From Psychrobacter aquimaris (GTDB taxonomy: Bacteria; Pseudomonadota; Gammaproteobacteria; Pseudomonadales; Moraxellaceae): 64,000 nt of DNA. The stretch is taken from contig NZ_JABASR010000009.1 of NCBI RefSeq assembly GCF_016107525.1, forward strand, positions 1 to 64,000. Reading direction: 5' to 3'. Positions 17,612 through 26,881 of the stretch are shown piece after piece. Made by a program: the position numbers and the translations under genes. The notes beneath the pieces are model-generated. The model did no database searches and was not told the DNA's origin. It saw nothing but the letters and a program-made list of their open reading frames with translations. Position 1 is the stretch's first letter; each line of letters opens with the position of its first letter.

Positions 17612-18101
17612 GATTGGTTCCTTTATTAATTGAGTTATATTAATAATGACAAATTACCTCATAAATACAAGTCTAAACTGTAGGGAGTATGTATCGTTAA
17701 TTTTTGTGAGGGATTACTCCAAGAATATTTGCCTTATCTCAACTTGTTCAATATGCCCGCACCGCACAGTTAATTACCTATTCATCGGGTGAATAAGTTT
17801 TAAGAAAGGAGGATTTTGGGTAAAAAATATTTAGGGACTGCACTGGGCATATGTTGTGGTCGTCTGTCTTTATTTATCGTTCACCTTATAACTTTGGTAT
17901 TAATATCTTTATTAAGTTCAGTGTCTTACTATATCTAGATTACTATCAACAATTGACTATGTAGATACTTAACACAATTGACCCAATGACGAGATAGTCT
18001 ACAATGTTAAAAGACCATTTTTGCTAAGATCGGCCTGCATCATTTTGTTTCCCTTATGCTTTTTACGGCGTTAGTACCGTGCTTATTTATAGAGACCGAC
18101 T
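17612..18101. other. Intergenic region, promoters of small gene and efflux operon
   Basis: About 490 AT-rich bases. Apart from the possible 40-aa ORF at 17816-17938 I see no gene. No regulator gene for the efflux pump and no clear operator are present here. Confidence 0.5.
17816..17938 (+). CDS. Possible 40-aa hydrophobic peptide
   Basis: A TTG codon 3 bases after a consensus AAAGGAGG opens a 40-codon ORF. It gives a short basic start (MGKKYLG) and a hydrophobic stretch (LFIVHLITLVLISLLSS) that would span a membrane once. The Shine-Dalgarno is as good as any in the window, but the spacing is short and TTG is a weak start. A second overlapping ORF from the ATG at 17851 is equally long. It could be a single-span regulator, a type I toxin-like peptide, or chance. 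Confidence 0.25.
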   Translation: MGKKYLGTALGICCGRLSLFIVHLITLVLISLLSSVSYYI

Positions 18102-19436
18102 ATGAGTGATTTTAAACACCCTGATGATAAGCAAGCACCGACTAGCGAGCAAGAAACCAATATTGAGTCATCTCAACACGTTGAGCTGCCCCCATATCGT
18201 CAATCTGATACTTTTTCTAAAAAAACCTCTTCAAAACTACCATTATGGCTGCTACCCATATTGGCAGCCGTGCTTGTCGCTGGCGTGCTACTTGGAAAGT
18301 ATTGGGGCAACAATGACAGTGGAGTGGAAGACGAGTCGACAGCCTCCGCCGCTAATGGTGCGGTCAGCGATCAGGCAACTGATGGTAATGCGAGCACGGA
18401 GCAGTCTGTACTGTCAGTAGAAACCGTTAGCCCAAGCCAAGATGATATCGGTAGCACTCTCAGTGCTGATGGGACGATCAATGCTAAAGATATCGCCAAT
18501 GTCAGTGCAAAAGTCAATGGTGTGGCCATCGAACGTATATTGGTCGAAGAGGGCGACCGCGTGAGAGCGGGGCAGGTGCTCGCCATATTTGATACCGATG
18601 CGATGGAGCAGCAAGTGCTGCAAGCTGAGGCAGATGTGGCAGAGGCAGAAGCCACACTTGCCAACGCCAGCGCCGATGCGGCCCGCGTATTGCCACTGAT
18701 AGATATTGATGCCATTAGCAAACAAGAAGCCGATCGCTACCGTACCTCTGAGGTGCGTGCCCGCGCAGCATTGCAAGCGTCCAAAGCCCGTTTAAATACT
18801 CAGCGTTTGACCCTTGATAATGCCACAGTAGTCTCCCCTGTCAGTGGTATCATCAGTGAAAAAATGATCGAGGTTGGACAGGTTGCAGGTGGTGATCCAT
18901 TATTTACGATTATCAAAGGTGGCATATTGGAGTGGCGAGCAGATATTGATCCTAAGCTTGTCGGCGATATCAACATTGGCACACCGGTACGAGTCGGGCT
19001 ACCGGGCGATGATGTTGTGATGGGGCAGGTAAGCCGTATCGCACCGACGGCAGATAATAATCGCCAAATCACGATTTATGCGAGTCTCGCTGCTAATCCA
19101 AACATACGTGCTGGCATGTATCAGACGGGTGAGTTTTTGCTCGGCAGTACCAGCACGCAAACTATTCCTAATAGTGCTATCGTCAGCAATGATGGCTATG
19201 ACTATGTGATGGTAGTAACTGATCTAACTACGACAGACGGTAAGTCGATGGGTCGTATCAAGCAACAACGAGTGACATTGGGCGAGCGACTTGGCGAAAA
19301 TGTCGCCGTACTAGAGCCATTGCCGAATGACAGTCATATTGTGAAGCAAGGCGGTAGTTTCTTAAATGATGGAGATTTGGTGCGTATCGTTAATGGTGTG
19401 AGCCAAACGGCTACAGCAGCGCAGGCACAATCATGA
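18102..19436 (+). CDS. RND efflux periplasmic adaptor (membrane fusion protein)
   Basis: 444 aa. A cytoplasmic N-terminal tail of about 45 residues precedes a single membrane anchor (WLLPILAAVLVAGVLL, about 48-64). Then come the HlyD-type lipoyl half-motif (VNGVAIERILVEEGDRVRAGQVLAIFD, about 135-165), an Ala-rich coiled-coil hairpin to about 225, the second lipoyl half, and beta-barrel and membrane-proximal domains. It links an RND pump to an outer-membrane channel. Its last codons overlap the pump gene by 4 bases (ATGA), so the two are translated together. The long Ser/Gln tail before the anchor is unusual. Confidence 0.92.
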   Translation: MSDFKHPDDKQAPTSEQETNIESSQHVELPPYRQSDTFSKKTSSKLPLWLLPILAAVLVAGVLLGKYWGNNDSGVEDESTASAANGAVSDQATDGNASTEQSVLSVETVSPSQDDIGSTLSADGTINAKDIANVSAKVNGVAIERILVEEGDRVRAGQVLAIFDTDAMEQQVLQAEADVAEAEATLANASADAARVLPLIDIDAISKQEADRYRTSEVRARAALQASKARLNTQRLTLDNATVVSPVSGIISEKMIEVGQVAGGDPLFTIIKGGILEWRADIDPKLVGDINIGTPVRVGLPGDDVVMGQVSRIAPTADNNRQITIYASLAANPNIRAGMYQTGEFLLGSTSTQTIPNSAIVSNDGYDYVMVVTDLTTTDGKSMGRIKQQRVTLGERLGENVAVLEPLPNDSHIVKQGGSFLNDGDLVRIVNGVSQTATAAQAQS

Positions 19437-22400
19437 GTCTAAATGTCTCTTCTTATTCGATAAAAAACCCGCTCGTTGCGATCTTGCTATTTGTGCTTCT
19501 GACATTAGGCGGCATCTATGGCTTTATGAAAATGAAGGTACAGCAGTTCCCGGATATCGACCTGCCCGCTGTGGTAGTAACGGTAACACTACCGGGTGCT
19601 GCGCCCTCGCAGCTCGAAAATGATATCGCCAAAAAGATTGAAAATAAATTGACCAGTATTGAGGGTGTGAGCCATATTCGTACTACGCTACAGACGGGTG
19701 CGGCGACGATTGCTACTGAGTTCAACTTAGAAAAAGATATTCAAGAAGCCGTTGACGATGTACGCTCGGCGGTCGGCGAGGTACGTGGCGATCTACCAGC
19801 CGCCGCTAATGATCCTATTATTACCAAGGTATCTACCGCAGGGTTTCCAGTCGTGACTTACTCTGTTGCAGCTCAAAATATGAGTGTGGAAGATCTATCG
19901 TGGTTTGTAGATGACACCGTTACCAAGCGACTATCTGATATACCGGGTGTTAGTACCGTTAGCCGTGTTGGCGGGCTTCAGCGTGAAATTACGGTTGCCG
20001 CTGACCCAATTGCGCTAAGTGGTCTAAAACTATCCATCTCCCAACTATCGCAACAAATCGCGGGCATCCAGCAAGACAGCTCTGGCGGAGAGGCAGAAGT
20101 AGGAAATACGACGCAGACTATCCGTGTACTTGGTGCCGTTGAGCGAGCCAATGAGCTTAACGACGTACAAGTCGCGGTTCCCACTGGCGGTACACAAGCG
20201 CTTGGACGGATGGCACAAATCACCGATGGCGCCGCTGACCCAAGCTCTATTGCTAAGCTTGATGGTGAAACGGTAGTAGCATTTAACATCACTCGCTCGC
20301 GCGGTGCTAGTGAGGTTGATGTCATGGCGCTTGTCGATGACGAGCTTGCCAAGCTGACTGCTGATGTGGGCAATATCAGCATCGAAAAGGTTTATGACAG
20401 AGCGACGCCCATTGCTGAGGATTATGAAGCCTCTCTACGGATGTTGATCGAAGGCGGTATTTTAGCTGTTATTGTCGTATTTCTATTCTTACGCAATATT
20501 CGGGCGACTATCGTTGCCGCTGTTGCTTTGCCTTTATCCGTGATTCCTACCTTTTTGGGCATGTATCTCTTTGGCTTTAGCCTCAATATTATCTCGCTAC
20601 TGGCATTATCGTTGGTCATTGGCGTACTGGTCGATGATGCGATCGTTGAGGTCGAAAACATCATACGGCATTTACGTATGGGCAAGACCCCTTACGAAGC
20701 TGCGATGGAAGCGGCTGATGAGATTGGTCTGGCGGTGGTAGCTACGACCTTTACTTTGATTGCTGTGTTTTTGCCAACAGCCTTTATGGGTGGTATCGTT
20801 GGACAGTTTTTCCGTCAGTTTGGCTGGACGGCGGCGTTATCGATTTTTGCATCGCTCATGGTGGCGCGTTTGATCACACCGATGATGGCGGCCTACATAT
20901 TGCGACCTGAGAAAAACCACGTCGAGAAGCAAAGCGCGATGATGGGGTATTATCTCAAAATTGTCTCATGGACATTACATCGTCGCTGGCTAACCATGGG
21001 TGCAACATTAATATTGTTTGTGGCCTCACTAGGGCTGGTCAAGCTACTGCCAACGGCATTTATCCCTGATAACGATATCGATCAAACTCGAGTGGCAATT
21101 GAGCTGACGCCCGATGTGTCGCTTGCAGATACAGAGCGGGTAGCGGCGCTTGCCAGTGAGCGTATTTTGGCCATGCCTGAGGTGACTAATATATTTACGT
21201 CTGTGGGAGAGGCACAGGCATCGATGGGTGCGTCGGATGGTGGTGGCGGTAAAGCTGAAAACATTGCGGGCTTGGATATCGTACTTGCCCCACGTGCAGA
21301 ACGAGGCACCAAGCAAGAAATAGAACGTAAAATTAGTAAATTAATGACCGAAGTGCCAGGTGCTCGCTTTACGGTTGGGCTATCGAGTGGCGGAGAGAGT
21401 GGCTATAATTTTTCGTTAACCAGTACCAATCCTCAACTACTCGAACAGACTGCGCAAAAAATCATGACTGAGATACGCGGTCTGCCTAGTGCAGGCGCGG
21501 TGACCAGTGATCGCAGTTTGCCACGCCAAGAGCTCACCGTAACGCCAGATAGACTAGCGATGGCTGACAAAGGGGTGACGACGCAAGACATTGCGACCAC
21601 GTTACGTGTGGCGACTGTTGGCGATTATGAGCAGCGCTTGTCTAAGCTCAATCTTGATACTCGTCAGATTCCTATCGTGGTGCGTCTACCAGATGTAGCC
21701 AAGCAAAACGTCAGTCAATTAGAAGGCTTATATGTGCCGAGTACCATGCCTGCAGAGCAAGGGGTACGGGTGGGCGAAGTCGCAGCGCTCGATTTTGGTA
21801 CAGGGCCTGCGCAGATCAGCAGGCTAGATCGGGAGCGTGCGATTAGCATCACAGTGCAACCAGCAGATGGCGAGCTAGGCGATTTAGTACAAGCGGTCAA
21901 GTCAGTGCCAACCATGCAGCAATTGCCACCTTCGATTACCATTATTGATCAAGGTCAAGCTGAGAACATGGCCGATCTCTTTAGTGGGTTTATCATTGCG
22001 ATGTCAGTGGGTGTGGTCTGTATCTTAGGCGTTCTTATTTTATTATTTGGCCGTTTATTACAGCCATTTACCATTTTGATGGCATTGCCTTTATCGATAG
22101 GCGGCGCGTTTGTGGGTCTGGTGATTACCAATAGTAGTCTGTCGATGCCTTCGATGATTGGTTTTATTATGCTCATGGGTATTGCGACCAAAAACTCGAT
22201 CCTACTCGTTGATTATGCATTGATTGCTCAGCGTCGTGGGCTGGCGCGTTTTGAGGCCATTATGGATGCCTGTCGTAAGCGTGCGCGGCCTATCATCATG
22301 ACCACTATTGCGATGGGTGCAGGGATGTTGCCACTAGTATTTGGTTGGGGCGATGCCGATCCTACGTTTAGGCGACCGATGGCAGCAGCGGTATTGGGTG

Positions 22401-22537
22401 GTCTAGTGACCTCAACGCTATTAAGTTTGGTGGTTATTCCAGTGGTCTATACCTTGATGGACGATGTGTCAGGATGGTTTGCCAAATGGCTGGTGCCAAG
22501 TGGCAAAGAGCAGGCAACAACGGACAGTAAAGCATGA
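19433..22537 (+). CDS. RND family efflux transporter permease (HAE1-like)
   Basis: 1034 aa, the normal RND length. Twelve membrane helices are expected, with two large periplasmic loops after TM1 and TM7. TM4 has the proton-relay pair in VDDAIVEVENI, and TM10 has the matching Lys in GIATKNSILLVDYA. It exports lipophilic compounds or drugs by proton exchange. The substrate cannot be predicted. No outer-membrane TolC-type gene or local regulator lies in the operon, so the channel is probably encoded elsewhere. A terminator follows at 22605. Confidence 0.93.
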   Translation: MSLNVSSYSIKNPLVAILLFVLLTLGGIYGFMKMKVQQFPDIDLPAVVVTVTLPGAAPSQLENDIAKKIENKLTSIEGVSHIRTTLQTGAATIATEFNLEKDIQEAVDDVRSAVGEVRGDLPAAANDPIITKVSTAGFPVVTYSVAAQNMSVEDLSWFVDDTVTKRLSDIPGVSTVSRVGGLQREITVAADPIALSGLKLSISQLSQQIAGIQQDSSGGEAEVGNTTQTIRVLGAVERANELNDVQVAVPTGGTQALGRMAQITDGAADPSSIAKLDGETVVAFNITRSRGASEVDVMALVDDELAKLTADVGNISIEKVYDRATPIAEDYEASLRMLIEGGILAVIVVFLFLRNIRATIVAAVALPLSVIPTFLGMYLFGFSLNIISLLALSLVIGVLVDDAIVEVENIIRHLRMGKTPYEAAMEAADEIGLAVVATTFTLIAVFLPTAFMGGIVGQFFRQFGWTAALSIFASLMVARLITPMMAAYILRPEKNHVEKQSAMMGYYLKIVSWTLHRRWLTMGATLILFVASLGLVKLLPTAFIPDNDIDQTRVAIELTPDVSLADTERVAALASERILAMPEVTNIFTSVGEAQASMGASDGGGGKAENIAGLDIVLAPRAERGTKQEIERKISKLMTEVPGARFTVGLSSGGESGYNFSLTSTNPQLLEQTAQKIMTEIRGLPSAGAVTSDRSLPRQELTVTPDRLAMADKGVTTQDIATTLRVATVGDYEQRLSKLNLDTRQIPIVVRLPDVAKQNVSQLEGLYVPSTMPAEQGVRVGEVAALDFGTGPAQISRLDRERAISITVQPADGELGDLVQAVKSVPTMQQLPPSITIIDQGQAENMADLFSGFIIAMSVGVVCILGVLILLFGRLLQPFTILMALPLSIGGAFVGLVITNSSLSMPSMIGFIMLMGIATKNSILLVDYALIAQRRGLARFEAIMDACRKRARPIIMTTIAMGAGMLPLVFGWGDADPTFRRPMAAAVLGGLVTSTLLSLVVIPVVYTLMDDVSGWFAKWLVPSGKEQATTDSKA

Positions 22538-22604
22538 TTTAACGTTTTTATTTGACCACACACATGACATAGCGTTATCAGTGATAATGTTGTGTCTAAG
22601 ACAG

Positions 22605-22639
22605 ACAAGCCCATACTTATTGATTAAGTATGGGCTTGT
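22605..22639 (+). terminator. Terminator of the RND operon
   Basis: ACAAGCCCATACTTA pairs perfectly with TAAGTATGGGCTTGT around a TTGAT loop. The T tract is short. Confidence 0.75.
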
Positions 22640-22726
22640 TGTCATTATATAAGAACACAATATATAAGAGCACAATCACAAAGGATGTGGTTACCCCGTC
22701 ATTTATTATTGCAAAGGAATGTCACT

Positions 22727-23341
22727 ATGAATCAAATGTCCTTCTCGGCAGTCATACTGTCCTCTCGAACGTCTCTCCTAGCTTTGTGTATAAGCATGTT
22801 AGGTATCGCCAGCAGTTATGCGATGACTTACGATATAGACCCCACCCATACCAATGTACGCTTTGCTATTGATCATTTTAATACCTCTACCAACACAGGA
22901 GGCTTTTATAATTTAACGGGACAGCTAGATTATGACCCAGCGGCTAAGACTGGTAATATCTCGCTAGTCATTCCTCTGAACAGCTTAAATACAGGCAATA
23001 CAGCATTTGATATCACACTAAAAAGCGCAGATTTTTTCGATATTGAGCAGTTTCCACTGGCTCAATTTGAGTCTACCAAGTGGTATTTTACGACTGATGG
23101 TAGTGGCTCAAATGTCAGTAAGGTTGATGGTATGTTGACACTACATGGCAAGACTAATCCCGTTACGCTGACGGCCACCAAGTTCAATTGCTACCTAAAT
23201 CCGATCCTGAAAAAACCAGTTTGCGGTGGGGATTTTACAACGACCATTGATCGCACCAAATGGGGCATCAGCAAATATACATTATTGGGTATTACGGAAA
23301 AAGTTCAGCTGAACATTCAGATTGAAGCAGCCAAGCGATAG
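22727..23341 (+). CDS. YceI family periplasmic protein
   Basis: 204 aa from the ATG at 22727, which has AAGGA 8 bases upstream; the longer ORF start has none. A signal peptide ends in ASSYA. The mature part starts with YDIDPTHTNVRFAIDHFN, the hallmark of the YceI lipocalin-like fold, and continues with GQLDYDPAAKTGNISLVIPL and DFFDIEQFPLAQFES. YceI proteins bind polyisoprenoids or similar lipids in the periplasm; the physiological role is unclear. A Cys pair (FNCYLNPILKKPVCGG) could form a disulphide. It is monocistronic with its own terminator. Confidence 0.9.
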   Translation: MNQMSFSAVILSSRTSLLALCISMLGIASSYAMTYDIDPTHTNVRFAIDHFNTSTNTGGFYNLTGQLDYDPAAKTGNISLVIPLNSLNTGNTAFDITLKSADFFDIEQFPLAQFESTKWYFTTDGSGSNVSKVDGMLTLHGKTNPVTLTATKFNCYLNPILKKPVCGGDFTTTIDRTKWGISKYTLLGITEKVQLNIQIEAAKR

Positions 23342-23380
23342 AGTTGGTGATTCGTCGCCTTATATCGCCTATGAGCGGCT

Positions 23381-23418
23381 AAAAAAATCCAAGACTTATT
23401 TGAGTCTTGGATTTTTTT
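23381..23418. terminator. Terminator after yceI
   Basis: AAAAAAATCCAAGACT pairs with AGTCTTGGATTTTTTT around a 6-base loop, with A and T tracts on both sides. Confidence 0.92.
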
Positions 23419-23525
23419 ATGGCGTCATCGTTCATCATACTGACATTTTCATACGTTTAGGTTGACTAGCAGATAGGGGTACTCTCTTATTCTATAGCCT
23501 ATATATTAAAAGGCTTAAACGACTA

Positions 23526-23555
23526 TTGTGTACACTTGTACACCTAGGTTAGAAT
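23526..23555 (+). promoter_or_regulatory. Putative promoter with palindromic operator
   Basis: TTGTGT (23526-23531) and TAGAAT (23550-23555) are 18 bases apart. The inverted repeat GTGTACACTTGTACAC (23528-23543) covers the -35 and spacer, as a repressor site would. It lies about 225 bases before the coiled-coil protein gene. No candidate regulator is nearby. Confidence 0.4.
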
Positions 23556-23780
23556 GGAGCGCCACGCTTGATAAATAAAGTATGTATCAATCATATTTAT
23601 TGCTAATTGATTGTCATGGTTGTCACCGTAATCGCTTGGGTTATGCAGATAATCAATCCACATGCCAATCATATTTATTACTATAAATACCACTTATTAT
23701 CGAAAGTAATTGATAAGAGTTGCATCTTTATTATCACTCATTTCATCCAAAATCCCGACAATCACAAAGGAATGTTTAAA

Positions 23781-24206
23781 ATGTCAGAAAATACAATCAA
23801 AAATAGTGAGTTAGAAGAAATGGGTATCACTATACAAGAGCAGCTCTTAGAGACTGGTATTCAAGATGAATATGCAGATAAGATAGCCGCCGATTATATA
23901 GAGAAGCTCGCTAACGCAAGGCATGATAAGGACAGTGTCTTATATAAATCGTTTGAGGTTAAAGAATATTATAGAAAGTCAGACCTGCATAAGTCTATCA
24001 ATCGCATTATTAATCAACTTGAGCCTTTGAGAGTCGCTCTTGTATATGAGAAACTCGCATTAAAGCAAGCAGTAGCGGAAGGTAATGCGCAGGTAGCAGA
24101 TGAAAGCATGAAAGTTGTGGCCAAAAAGAAGTTAGAAAGAAGTAAGCTTGAGCAAAAGCTTAACGTGCTTATCGGCAGTATAAACAAGCTGCAATTTGCC
24201 AGCTAA
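23781..24206 (+). CDS. Hypothetical protein with C-terminal coiled coil
   Basis: 141 aa from the ATG at 23781, which has AAGGA 9 bases upstream; the longer ORF would add an unlikely hydrophobic leader. The N-terminal half is acidic and helical (EEMGITIQEQLLETGIQDEYADKIAADYI). From about residue 80 to the end it is strongly helical with heptad-like Leu/Ile and many charged residues (KKKLERSKLEQKLNVLIGSINKL). There is no signal or membrane segment, so it is cytoplasmic. The family is not recognised. It has its own promoter-like element and terminator. Confidence 0.55.
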   Translation: MSENTIKNSELEEMGITIQEQLLETGIQDEYADKIAADYIEKLANARHDKDSVLYKSFEVKEYYRKSDLHKSINRIINQLEPLRVALVYEKLALKQAVAEGNAQVADESMKVVAKKKLERSKLEQKLNVLIGSINKLQFAS

Positions 24207-24555
24207 TAAAACCAAAATAATCATAATAAATATCAGAAGGTGATTGGCTTTATAAGCCAATCATCTTTTTTATTTTAAGATGGTATAGCCATATTAGCCC
24301 CATATTAGCCATATTATATCTCACTTAGGTAGGCTGTCAGCCTTGCTTAGACTGCCATTTGTAGTATGTCATCTACTTCTTTTATATAAAAATAATCCTG
24401 AATCAACTATCCAATAAATTATTAACATGAATTATATTCATCTTATGTTTAAATAGTATCGTTTTTATTCATGTAATAGTTTAGGTATGATTTACCTCAT
24501 ACACAAATTTGGTTTTATCTCAAATAATGAGAGTAGATTAGGGTAGCGAATTATC
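24207..24555. other. Intergenic region upstream of mesX
   Basis: After the terminator at 24237-24270, about 285 AT-rich bases lead to mesX. They include a small inverted repeat (TCTC-aaataat-GAGA) about 25 bases before the gene and a duplicated CCATATTAGCC. No riboswitch fold or clear methionine-repressor site is apparent. Confidence 0.4.
24237..24270 (+). terminator. Terminator of the coiled-coil protein gene
   Basis: AAGGTGATTGGCTT pairs with AAGCCAATCATCTT (one G-U, TAT loop), followed by a T tract. Confidence 0.9.
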
Positions 24556-25563
24556 ATGAGTAAAGAATTTAGTTGTGCAATTAAGCGCATTCGTTTTGAT
24601 GAAAACTATCATCCTGCAGATAGCACGCGTCTAACGACGAATTTTGCGAATTTGGCGCGTGGTGAGCATCGCCAAGAGAACTTACGCAAAACGTTAACAA
24701 TGATAAACAATCGTTTTAACGCCTTGGCACATTGGGATAACCCAACCGCAGACCGTTATTCTGTTGAGGTTGATATTATTTCTGTCGACATGGATGTTGA
24801 AGGAAATGGCGATACCTTCCCTATCATCGAGATGCTAAAAACAACGATTGTTGATCATAAAGAGAATACCCGTATTGACGGTATGATTGGCAACAGTTTC
24901 TCCTCTTATGTGCGCGATTATGACTTTAGCGTCGTACTGTTAGACCATTTTGATAAAAATCCCTCATCGCCACCGCCAGTAGATTTTGGTGACTTACATG
25001 GCAAGCTGTTTCAATATTTATTGAACTCAGCCGCCTACCAAGCCAACTTCAATAAACAACCGGTGATTTGCCTCAGTGTATCCACCAGTAAAACCTATCA
25101 GCGTACGACCAATCAGCATCCTGTGTTGGGCGTTGAGTACAAACAAGATGACTATTCGTTAACCGACGACTATTTTCATAAAATGGGCTTAACCGTTCGC
25201 TACTTTATGCCTGCTGGTAGTGCTGCACCTTTAGCCTTTTATTTTGCGGGTAACTTGCTGAGTGATTACACCGATCTTGAGCTGATCAGTGCAATCAGTA
25301 CGATGGAAACTTTCCAAAAAATCTACCGACCTGAAATTTACAATGCCAATTCGACAGCTGGGCAAGTGTATCAACCCAGTTTGAAGTACCAAGATTATTC
25401 ACTGACACAAATTGTCTATGATCGTGCAGAACGCAGTCAGATGGCGGTAACGCAAGGTAAGTTTACTGAAGAGCAGTTTATTCAGCCCTACCAAGACATT
25501 CTTGAGGAATGGGCAGCAAGCTATGATGTTCAAAAACCTGCTACTAAAAAACGCGCTGCTTAA
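24556..25563 (+). CDS. mesX: MesX, DUF1852 protein needed for MesD methionine synthase
   Basis: 335 aa. The opening FSCAIKRIRFDENYHPADSTRLTTNFANLARG and the body match my memory of the DUF1852 family. In Acinetobacter this protein (MesX) is required with MesD for methionine synthesis that needs oxygen but neither folate nor B12. Its chemical role is unknown. There is no signal peptide, so it is cytoplasmic; the C-terminus is basic (KPATKKRAA). AGGG precedes the ATG. mesD lies 200 bases downstream on the same strand, with a structured repeat between them. The family assignment is strong; the partner role is inferred from the neighbour. Confidence 0.85.
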   Translation: MSKEFSCAIKRIRFDENYHPADSTRLTTNFANLARGEHRQENLRKTLTMINNRFNALAHWDNPTADRYSVEVDIISVDMDVEGNGDTFPIIEMLKTTIVDHKENTRIDGMIGNSFSSYVRDYDFSVVLLDHFDKNPSSPPPVDFGDLHGKLFQYLLNSAAYQANFNKQPVICLSVSTSKTYQRTTNQHPVLGVEYKQDDYSLTDDYFHKMGLTVRYFMPAGSAAPLAFYFAGNLLSDYTDLELISAISTMETFQKIYRPEIYNANSTAGQVYQPSLKYQDYSLTQIVYDRAERSQMAVTQGKFTEEQFIQPYQDILEEWAASYDVQKPATKKRAA

Positions 25564-25605
25564 ATTGACTAAAATTAATAGTAAATCCGATATAGACACA
25601 ATATA

Positions 25606-25681
25606 GTGAGACTGGAATGAATGTTGTGCCGCCTCTGTCCGCGTAGACACAGCACGCAAGAAAAATTTATACCAGTCTCGC
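25606..25681. repeat. Structured palindromic element between mesX and mesD
   Basis: The ends GTGAGACTGG and CCAGTCTCGC are inverted repeats with one mismatch. Inside, smaller pairs (GTGC with GCAC, TGTC with GACA) could form a nested fold. Its size and nested form resemble dispersed REP-like elements. It could also act as an RNA processing or attenuation site between the two genes. Only one copy is in this window. Confidence 0.5.
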
Positions 25682-25765
25682 GTCAAAAATATAACGTATC
25701 TACTTTATTTAGTATTGACACTTCATATCGACCATAAAAAACCAAAATATAAAAGATAAATTACC

Positions 25766-26794
25766 ATGAAACTATTATTACCGACGTCAACCGCTGGCAG
25801 CTTACCGAAACCTTCTTGGCTAGCAGAACCTGAGAAAATCTGGTCACCTTGGGCATTAGAAGGCGCGCAATTGATTGAAGCCAAACAAGATGCGCTACGT
25901 TTGACATTGCAAGAACAAGTACATGCAGGCATTGATATTGTCAGTGATGGCGAGCAGACCCGTCAGCATTTTGTGACCACATTTATTGAACATCTGGATG
26001 GCGTCGATTTTGAGAAGCGCGAGACCGTGCGCATTCGTAATCGCTATGATGCCAGTGTGCCGTCAGTCGTGGGTGCTGTCAGCCGTCAAAAGCCCGTATT
26101 TGTGGAAGACGCTAAGTTTTTGCGTCAACAAACCGATCAGCCAATCAAATGGGCACTGCCGGGGCCGATGACGATGATTGATACTTTGTATGATGGTCAT
26201 TATAAAAGCCGTGAAAAATTGGCTTGGGAGTTTGCCAAAATTCTGAATCAAGAAGCCAGAGAGTTAGAAGCGGCTGGGGTGGATATTATCCAATTCGATG
26301 AACCGGCATTTAATGTGTTCTTTGATGACGTCAACGACTGGGGTATTGCTACTTTAGAGCGTGCCATTGAAGGTCTAAAGTGTGAAACGGCGGTGCATAT
26401 CTGCTACGGCTATGGCATCAAAGCCAATACTGATTGGAAAAAGACACTGGGTTCAGAGTGGCGTCAATATGAGCAAGCCTTTCCTAAGTTACAGCAGTCG
26501 AATATTGATATTGTCTCTTTAGAGTGTCAAAACTCACATGTTCCCATGGATTTGATTGAACTCATTCGCGGTAAAAAAGTGATGATTGGCGCCATTGACG
26601 TGGCAACCAATACCATTGAGACTCCTGAAGAAGTGGCCAATACTTTACGCAAAGCACTTCAATTCGTCGATGCGGATAAGTTGTATCCTTCGACCAACTG
26701 CGGCATGGCACCGTTGTCTCGCCAAGTGGCACGAGGCAAGTTACAGGTTTTGAGTGCTGGCGCAGCAATCGTTCGTCAAGAGCTGACCGTTTAG
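25766..26794 (+). CDS. mesD: MesD-type methionine synthase (MetE-core protein)
   Basis: 342 aa, about half of MetE (750 aa): only the C-terminal catalytic barrel is present. It starts with the GSLPKP motif near residue 12. The zinc ligands that activate homocysteine are H211 and C213 (VHICYG) and C312 (STNCGMAP), all present; FDEPAF near residue 175 is the conserved acidic loop. The barrel moves a methyl group to homocysteine. Because it lacks the folate-binding N-terminal half and has a DUF1852 neighbour, I assign it to MesD, whose methyl donor is unknown. It is followed by a flavin reductase and a TauE exporter on the same strand. Confidence 0.88.
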   Translation: MKLLLPTSTAGSLPKPSWLAEPEKIWSPWALEGAQLIEAKQDALRLTLQEQVHAGIDIVSDGEQTRQHFVTTFIEHLDGVDFEKRETVRIRNRYDASVPSVVGAVSRQKPVFVEDAKFLRQQTDQPIKWALPGPMTMIDTLYDGHYKSREKLAWEFAKILNQEARELEAAGVDIIQFDEPAFNVFFDDVNDWGIATLERAIEGLKCETAVHICYGYGIKANTDWKKTLGSEWRQYEQAFPKLQQSNIDIVSLECQNSHVPMDLIELIRGKKVMIGAIDVATNTIETPEEVANTLRKALQFVDADKLYPSTNCGMAPLSRQVARGKLQVLSAGAAIVRQELTV

Positions 26795-26881
26795 TTTTAT
26801 TAATGAGCCCTAGCTTGTTTGGGCTTATAAGTGACCTCAGTTATCAATGTACTTAAAGATTTAAAATTTAGGAGTTAAGTC

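Noticed and set aside
17361-17633. 90-codon plus-strand ORF rich in Phe
   Set aside because: It is the reverse-strand shadow of the 42-aa lysine-rich gene (AAA/AAG read as TTT/CTT) and crosses that gene's terminator.
26841-26881. Considered a riboswitch in the mesX-mesD region for methionine or SAM
   Set aside because: The gaps between these genes are short and I could not find the conserved core of any SAM riboswitch.
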